Under the pieces are notes generated by a model. It saw only the letters and a list, made by a program, of their open reading frames with translations. It did no database searches and was not told the origin of the DNA. This document shows, one piece after another, positions 58,244 to 64,000 of a DNA stretch of 64,000 nt. The stretch's first letter is position 1; each line of letters begins with the position of its first letter. The stretch is taken from the NCBI GenBank assembly GCA_964036295.1, contig OZ038472.1, forward strand, positions 1,240,001 to 1,304,000, written 5' to 3'. The position numbers were made by a program, and so were the translations under genes. This stretch comes from Plumapathes pennacea (taxonomy: Eukaryota > Cnidaria > Anthozoa > Antipatharia > Myriopathidae).

Positions 58244-60272
58244 CATTATTATTATTATTATTATTATTATTGATTGATTGGTTGATTGCTAACGTGACTA
58301 ACACTCAGGGAATTATGAAAGTAAGTACCCCATAACAGAAGTATTTTTATTATATACATACTGAGACATACTTACGAAAAAGCCATATCGTAAAATTTCG
58401 TACGCAAATGAGTTCTAGCCAATGAGAGGCCGCGAACGACGCTTTTCACACGTGAAAAAAATCGTTCGTCCAATCACAAGCTGCGAACGACGATTTTTCA
58501 CTACTTTTAAAGGGTTTCCCGGTCCCATCATAAATGTCTCAGTATGTATATAATAAACAGAAAACATCATGGAAAGTGCTTTGTACAGTTTTTATTCACT
58601 CGTTGTTTCGTATCATAAAACTCACTCGCTCGCAAAGCCTCGCTCGTTCGTTTTATGATACTTCACAACTCGTGAATAAAAACTGTACGCGCGCACTTTC
58701 CATGAAGTAATCTCTATATTTGTTGTGTTATAGCACACATAAATTTGTATTATGTTTGTACTAATTAAGCTTTGCACTTTCAATTTCAGCGAATTTGCTA
58801 AGGAAAGAGAAAGAGTAGAGAATAGAAGAGCCTTCTTAAAAGTAAGGAGGGCCCAACAGATGGAAAGACATATCCATGGTTACCTAGACTGGATTAGCAA
58901 AGCAGGTCAGTTGATTCTCGTTATTCTCTCGCCAAAGGTTAAGTCGTACAGGAGAATTTAACACTGGTATAAACTCCTCGTGGATTTAGAGTCGAAGAAG
59001 GTCGTTATATTATTGTTTATGGTCAATTTAATTGAAATTCAGTAATCTAAATGAATGGAATAATTTTTTGTGGATTTTTATTTTGCAGAAGTTTATTTTT
59101 ACGGGATCTAATTTTCGCGGAACATTGGAAATCTGGGAAGTTCGCGAAAATTTGATCCCGCGAAATGGTAGTTCAATCAAAGGTCGATCTAGGAACTGTT
59201 CGCATTTAGCCTGGGTAAATCTCATATTGATTTAACTGCCTAACGTGTGGGGCCGTACGTTTTATCATATTCTTTTTTCAGAGGACATAATGTTAGACGA
59301 AGAAGAGGACGAAGAAGAGGGCGACAGAAACGCCGACGTGACGCGGAAGAGAAATTTAGAGCGAGTGGAAGACGGCGACGTCGCAATGACAGCTGCAGTT
59401 TTGACCGGAAAATCCGGGAGACGGCACCGACTAAACACCGCGAGAAAGTAAGGACGCGTTCTGTTGGGACTATACCAGGATGAAAATACACGGAATAAAT
59501 TGTGTTCTTTTGGGACCTATTCTGATTCTGGAATTAAGGGAATAGTGCGGTTTTGTCTATTCTGGTCTCCATACCAGATTTGTTCGGAGTAGACGAATAG
59601 GGGGTTTGCACGGTGGCCATGTTGGACGGCAGGAACAATAGAATTCAATTCCTCAAGGAAAAAATGCTATTGCTATGGAAAATATTTTATTGTTCCTGCT
59701 ATCCAACATGGCCGCCGTGCAAAGCCTCTATAGCCCGGAAAAAAGGCCTTTTCACGTGACCCAAAATCAGCCACGTTACTGAGAATTCGTTTTTGAGTAC
59801 CATAAATAGAAAGAGAATCGAAAAATTTGTAGACTTGAAATATGTCAGGTCCACAGCTGTAAAACATCAAATTTGGCAGCATTTTGGACTTTAGAAAAAA
59901 AAAGGGGGGGGGGGGGGCTTGTCGGTGGACAAGCCCTTCAGTGTGGTGTGGTGTCAATTCCTCTATTCATCAATGGTTGCACGGTCAGTTAAATTTCATA
60001 GATTGATTGATTGATTGATTGATTAGCTGATGTTGTTATTTATTGATTATTAGGAAAACATTTTGGCAAAGATTTTTGAGGAGAAACAAAAGGTGGAAAA
60101 TCCGGGTTCGACAGGTGGTGAAACATCAGGCGTTCTACTGGGCAGTTCTGATCTGCGTTTTTCTAAACACTGTTATCACAGCCTGTCAACATTACAACCA
60201 GGAGCAATGGTTGACAACTTTTCAGGGTACGTGCCAGTATAGTAGTAGCAGCAGACAAAGTTGGTAGTAGTT

Positions 60273-60339
<67 letters not shown>

Positions 60340-63300
60340 AGTGATTTCAATAAACACGTGAAACAGATACTACACTATTAGAGACTATTAGAGACACGTA
60401 CACACTCCAAGTAGATGTCAGACTATACGGCAATGGACTATGTTTATTTGCCACCGAAAATTCTTCTCAAAAACCCCTACACGAAAACTCACAGTAAACT
60501 AGACTCTTGCCCATCTAATATTAGGAAACAATGTGGGCACTCGATTGGCGTGTTAAGCTGTGCGAGAGGAGTCTAGAATTGTCATTTTCCGCGTAATTTG
60601 CAAAACTAATGAGCCTGCATGCACTACTGGCATTTGATCGGTGAAAGGACAAGAAATTGCCTTGAGTTGACGTCGACTCGCATGTTTTTAGTGACGTTCC
60701 GTAGATATAACTTCAATATATTTGTATCGACGCGGACATTAACACTTGCTAGCGGTCGGATCGCGGCCACTTCGGATATTCAATTTCCCAATATCGCGAC
60801 ATTTTGTTTCGAATCAAAGATATAGACAAATACTCTCTACTAGATACTAGTACACCCTCACTAATAAAAACTGTTTCACGGGTTTATTGAAATCACTCTA
60901 GTAGTAGTAGTAGTAGTAGTAGTATTTGTTGTTGTTGTTGTTGTTGTTGTTAGTAGTAGTTAGTGGTAGTAGTAGTAGATGTTGTTGTCTAATGTACTGG
61001 TTGGCAAGTCATCTCATGATGTATTTTACCATGACGAACAACCCCGTATAACATTAATAACAATTGCTATTATTATTTTATTGGTGTTTCCTCTTTAGAC
61101 ACGGCGGAGATCGTCTTTATCTCGTTTTTCTTCATGGAGATGACGTTGAAACTGTATGGTCTGGGACCACAACTCTATTTCAAATCGCAGTTCAACACAT
61201 TTGACTGTGTGGTGAGATTCTATGTTGTGAAGTGTAGACACGATATTCCGGGAATTATGCATTCTGCAAAGCCTATATGTCTCTATCTTCTAGAATACCT
61301 ATATTTATTAGTCTTCGTGGAAATTTCTGGGTAGATACGAAGTTTTTTTTCAACAGTTATGACCGTGTTTATTTCGTGACAAAAAGGTCATGTGTCGCGT
61401 TTTTTGCTGTTAGAATCAAAGGCTCAGTCACACGATTGTTTAGTTGATAATGATACGGTTAATTTGAATTTTCGGACATCAGCCGGTTGCACTTGAGAGT
61501 GCCATAGGGGCCTCATGTTTTTTTGTGGATTTGATTATTTTGGGCTTGAAATCCAGTTTATCAGTACATCTCATTGTTTTATCAGGTCGTCTGTTGTGGT
61601 ATCATGGAGCTTATTGTCTCCAAAGTAGAGGGTACTAGCCTCGGGATCTCCGTTCTTCGAGCTCTTAGACTGCTGCGGTTGTTTAAATTTACAAGGTAAG
61701 CTAAATGCAAATGTCAGGATACAATATCTGCACTTTTTGTAGCGCAACCCCTTGCGCAGCCTGCGAAATTAGCGCCTTTTGTATTGAGAGACCGAAAAAT
61801 ACCGTCTGTAAAACCGAATCAACTTCCGTGACGTCACAGGCTTTGTCCACTCAAAATTAAGCTTGCTCTCAAAAAAGAAAAAAAAATAGAAGGGAAGACA
61901 AACTAAAGGCAAACAATTCTTTCGTGATTTGTCACCGTTGCGACGGACCATAATGATTAATTTTTCTACGCGTTTTTCAGAATCAGGGCGACCCCTGCCT
62001 TATGAACAATTTTTGGTTATATTCATCCAACATGGCCGCCATGACGTCACATAGGCGACACGTGATTGGAGGCGCGCGACGTTGCGCGAGGCAGAGTGCC
62101 TGTCATGTCCTGCATTCTGCTTCTTCACTTTGTCTTTGACTTTTTTTCCAGATACTGGTCATCCCTTCGGAATCTTGTTACTTCCCTCTTGAGCAGCGTC
62201 CGCTCAATTCTCAGTTTGTTGTTTTTGTTATTCCTCTTTATCGTCATCTTTGCTCTTCTGGGAATGCAAATCTTTGGAGGACAGTAAGTGTTTTTTTCGC
62301 TTTTTTGCCCTTTTTTTTTTTTTTTTTTTTTAACTTTCTGCGCCAGGGCGCAACGGAAGCCTTGTCTAACTTATCTAACTGACTTTAGATTCATGTTAAG
62401 GTAAGACGTTTTGTTTTCCTTAGGTTTAGAGATCTTCCAGGCAGAGACGGGAACCCCAGAACTAATTTTGACAACTTCTGGAACGCATTTCTTGCAGTAT
62501 TTCAGGTTAATGAATCTTTTCCCTTATTCTCGTTCTCGGCATTCTTGTCGTCCTTGTTCTTGTTCTTACACTAGCTTCATTCTTGTTCTTGTTCTCATCT
62601 TTGTCTTCAATTGTTCCTTTCGTTACAAGTCCCTGTTCCCCGTTATTGTTTCTGTTCTTGTTTTTGATCTTGATCTTTGTCAGCGTATGGTTTCTTTATA
62701 CAGTTAAAACTCCCGTAAGCGGACACCTTGGGAAGCAGAAAAAGTGTCCGTAACTTGAACTGTCGCTAACGAGAATGTGTAAATACAGAGTTTGACTGAG
62801 CTAGAGTTTAAACGGGGTTTCGTAGAGGCGTCCGTAAGTAGAGCTGTCCGCTTACGAGAGTTTCCGCCCATGTAGCTTCGACTGTAGTATCCACCTTTTT
62901 TTGATACTATTCTCGCATGCCAACAGCTATTAACAATGATCAAGTATCGACATGTTCATTCTGTCTTTCCCCGTTGTGTCTGAACAGATTCTGACAGGAG
63001 AGGATTGGAATGCGGTGATGTATGATGGTGTGTTGTCACAGGGCTGGCCAGACGATCCCGTCGCTCTCGTTTGGTCTCTGTATTTTGTCTTGCTGGTCGT
63101 CCTCGGAAATTGTATCCTTACTATGATAATAAAAATGGCGATTAAATGTCGATAATTAATTTGTGCACGCATTTTGATAAAAACGCGCGGATGCATGATA
63201 GTTGGTTTTATTACTTGGACCGCTGGCAGCTGTGAGAGACCAGAGAACTTCTGGGAGAACGTTTTTTAAACCAACAAGTTTTTACAAACCAGTATCATAA

Positions 63301-63594
63301 CTTTTTTACCAACCAGTTTTGTAAGTTTTTACAAGTATAAGGAAGTGAGGTTTTCAAGCGTTGCTCCCAGATTGACGACAGAATTTCTGCCAAGGGAGCA
63401 GTTAGAGATTATACTTTCCCTAATGAACCACTAGATACTCTGCTGAACGTATTCTTGGCCATCGCTGTCGACAACTTGGCCAATGCACAGCAGCTCAGCA
63501 AAGACGAGGAAGCCGAGGAGGAAGCGAGAGAAGGAAGAAAGCGAGAAATACTCGAACAATACCAGGACACCAAACCTTCTCCAAGATCCCAGGG
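47839..63594 (+). CDS. Cav2: Voltage-gated calcium channel alpha-1 subunit, CaV2 type (N-terminus to domain II, partial)
   Basis: Exons: 47839-48075, 48295-48399, 48543-48682, 54933-55033 or 55068-55174, 56808-56963, 57348-57541, 58059-58168, 58790-58905, 59282-59447, 60054-60226, 61099-61211, 61586-61695, 62152-62283, 62424-62505, 62988-63111, 63435-63594 (last donor tentative); phases join throughout. Domain I: IS1 [20 protein letters not shown]2-IS3 to [15 protein letters not shown]4 [17 protein letters not shown], pore [12 protein letters not shown]6 [13 protein letters not shown]. The I-II loop has [16 protein letters not shown] and the beta-subunit site [18 protein letters not shown], which is CaV2-like (QxxER also fits the Gbetagamma motif). 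Domain II: S4 [18 protein letters not shown], pore [14 protein letters not shown]6 [20 protein letters not shown]. Both selectivity-filter Glu are present. The pore-forming subunit admits calcium for transmitter release. Domains III-IV lie beyond the window. Confidence 0.93.
51898..51944 (+). repeat. (AAT)n microsatellite
   Basis: Uninterrupted AAT run in CaV2 intron 3. Confidence 0.9.
52902..53188 (+). mobile_element. tRNA-Ser-derived SINE, family 1 (plus copy, in CaV2 intron)
   Basis: Head GCAGTGTGGCTGAGTGGTTA, loop CTTGAAG, B box GGTTCAAGTCCC, then the body shared with 45786-46076 and a tail ending in (TTTA)n. The anticodon stem is mutated, and the body has a partial duplicate of the B-box region (GAGTTCAAATCCTC). 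Confidence 0.7.
54270..54420. mobile_element. Diverged relative of the 12.2-kb TIR element
   Basis: AAATGCTCTA near 54280, ATAAGCCCC, ACAAGACAAATGACAGGC, GTGATATATTTATGAACTTT and ACATTTCCC follow in the same order as inside 12217-12621. Confidence 0.45.
54933..55033 (+). CDS. Cav2: CaV2 domain I S4 exon, version A
   Basis: A 101-nt exon between TTCTTGCAG and GTAAGT. It takes one base to complete a Gly codon, then encodes [14 protein letters not shown] followed by [17 protein letters not shown] and FT, leaving one base. It supplies the end of the IS3-S4 loop and the IS4 voltage sensor (K/R at every third position). It lies 34 nt upstream of exon B, which has the same role and phase, so only one can be used. 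Confidence 0.85.
55068..55174 (+). CDS. Cav2: CaV2 domain I S4 exon, version B
   Basis: A 107-nt exon between CCTCAACAG and GTAAGT. It encodes [16 protein letters not shown], then the same [17 protein letters not shown] and IP. The GIPS ending matches most animal CaV2 channels, so B looks like the canonical version. The loop before S4 is two residues longer than in A and differs strongly. Both exons are 2 modulo 3 in length: either alone keeps the frame, both or neither break it. Confidence 0.85.
55212..55383. mobile_element. Foldback element just downstream of CaV2 exon B
   Basis: ACACAAGTGTTTTAC at 55213 and GTAAAACACTCGTGT near 55363 are inverted, with an inner palindrome ATATCCTCACTAGTGAGGAT near 55294. 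Only about 38 bp separate it from the exon B donor. Confidence 0.5.
55407..55528. repeat. Long foldback palindrome in CaV2 intron
   Basis: Arms 55407-55457 and 55478-55528 are inverted copies of about 51 nt (GAAGATATGGATTTTATTTT on the left; near its end GTAAAATATTG on the right), around a 20-nt loop. A transcript of it would form a strong hairpin. Confidence 0.65.
57548..57717 (+). mobile_element. Diverged MITE copy in CaV2 intron
   Basis: Shares the order TTCTCCCTTCAGTTTCTCAC, TATCACAGTATG, CTGACTGGGCCATCAGTTCTC and TTGGGAGATTAAAAG with the family. Begins just after the donor of the domain I pore exon (57541). Confidence 0.4.
57811..57905 (+). repeat. (TTA)n microsatellite
   Basis: About 30 TTA/ATT units in the intron after the domain I pore exon of CaV2. 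Confidence 0.9.
58173..58271 (+). repeat. (TTA)n microsatellite
   Basis: TTA run beginning five bases after the IS6 exon donor at 58169 of CaV2, then TTGATTGA repeats. Confidence 0.9.
58569..58704. repeat. Foldback palindrome in CaV2 intron
   Basis: CATGGAAAGTG with TACAGTTTTTATTCAC on the left is matched by GTGAATAAAAACTGTA and CACTTTCCATG on the right; inner arms ATCATAAAAC/GTTTTATGAT surround a CpG-rich loop. Confidence 0.6.
59103..59160. repeat. Short foldback repeat in CaV2 intron
   Basis: GGGATCTAATTTTCGCGGAA at 59103 is inverted as TTCGCGAAAATTTGATCCC near 59140-59160. Confidence 0.5.
59603..59725. repeat. Inverted-repeat element in CaV2 intron
   Basis: Left arm 59603-59640 (TTTGCACGGTGGCCATGTTG) and right arm 59687-59725 (CAACATGGCCGCCGTGCAAA) are nearly perfect inverted repeats of about 38 nt around a 46-nt centre; MITE-like. 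Confidence 0.6.
60264..60336 (+). repeat. (TAG)n microsatellite, left part
   Basis: TAG run interrupted by the TIR element 60337-60900; the right part is 60901-60922, followed by (TTG)n at 60926-60953. Confidence 0.9.
60337..60900. mobile_element. 564-bp TIR element inserted in a (TAG)n microsatellite
   Basis: The left end TAGAGTGATTTCAATAAAC (60337-60366) and the right end 60871-60900 are 30-nt inverted repeats with one mismatch. (TAG)n tracts lie on both sides (60264-60336 and 60901-60922), so the element split one microsatellite. The interior has no transposase frame. Confidence 0.65.
62701..62886. mobile_element. MITE-like element in CaV2 intron
   Basis: CAGTTAAAACTCCCGTAAGC with GGACACC on the left is mirrored by GTCCGCTTACGAGAGTTT and a final CGACTGTAG on the right; the interior repeats the TCCGTAA motif. 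No coding capacity. Confidence 0.5.
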
Positions 63595-64000
63595 GTGTGT
63601 GCTATGCTACTTGACGCTGTAGAAAAACACATGGGTCCGGTAGTTCAGAGGACGTTTAAGCTAACCCTGGTTTAACGACAATGAGAAGCTTTCGCGCACA
63701 AAATAATTTTAAGCTGGAACAAACTTTGCGGCCAATTTTTTTTTTTTATAACTATGTGCAGTTTCTTAAACAAAGCACGATAAAAAAAATTTGGTTGGCA
63801 CTTTGAACAACCGGGCCTAGTAGTATCGTTTGATGTATGACAATGTCTGTTTTTGATTGGCATGCAAATGCTAAGCTCTTAGCTTTGGAACATCGAATTG
63901 GGCCGCACTTTAAAGTTCAGAGAGATTGGAGGATTTGTGTGAGAAAAGTTGCTGGATGACACGACTTTGCCCTAATGTTACAATGTAGAAATGTACTTTC

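Noticed and set aside
1..64000. CRISPR arrays, bacterial operons or integrated viral genes
   Set aside because: The tandem repeats seen are microsatellites, exon duplications or transposons; all recognisable genes are animal and spliced.

Overview
The window looks like nuclear DNA of an anthozoan cnidarian, most likely a stony coral. It has intron-rich genes with metazoan GT-AG junctions, AT-rich intergenic DNA, and tandem copies of the fibrinogen-like family that coral databases label 'uncharacterized skeletal organic matrix protein 5-like'. The other genes are animal genes (DPM2, sulfiredoxin, a SOHLH2-type bHLH factor, a CaV2 calcium channel), and SINE/MITE-type repeats are dense. I read the gene models by eye from splice sites, phase continuity and family resemblance. 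Every multi-exon model given in full has a coding length divisible by three.

Layout. (1) Bases 1-201 are the last exon of an upstream fibrinogen-like paralog. (2) Bases 4282-19472 (+) carry a large secreted modular gene: signal peptide, four F5/8C (discoidin) domains, one D8C (uromodulin/GP2-type) domain, one LamG-like domain, then four tandem fibrinogen-like cassettes. The first three cassettes end in an overlapping 'splice donor or stop' signal. (3) Bases 24880-31246 (+) carry a second secreted gene: signal peptide, four D8C domains separated by tiny Pro/Thr linker exons, then a lone ZP-N half-domain. (4) Bases 32448-33588 (-) encode a small acidic secreted protein, head to head with DPM2 (33802-34962, +). 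(5) Sulfiredoxin lies at 35689-36357 (+). (6) A SOHLH2-like germline bHLH factor lies at 38140-42817 (-), with nine exons and 747 residues. (7) Bases 47839 to the window edge (+) hold the first half of a CaV2-type channel alpha-1 subunit, from the N terminus through domain II. It has two mutually exclusive exons for the S4 voltage sensor of domain I.

The two modular genes share a plan: signal-peptide exon, short acidic exon, then Cys-rich extracellular domains. Almost all of their module boundaries are phase-1 introns, the classic substrate of exon shuffling, so this half of the window reads as a locus where secreted matrix, mucus or adhesion proteins expand. The rest is housekeeping and signalling genes. 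Repeats include two tRNA-derived SINE families, a recurrent MITE family with TIR CCTTTCACTCC, several foldback elements in the CaV2 introns, interstitial telomere-like repeats, poly(C) tracts and microsatellites. The strongest candidate for something undescribed is the IS4 exon pair: the two exons are only 34 nt apart, share the same phase, and including both would break the frame. The stop/splice-switched fibrinogen cassettes come next.
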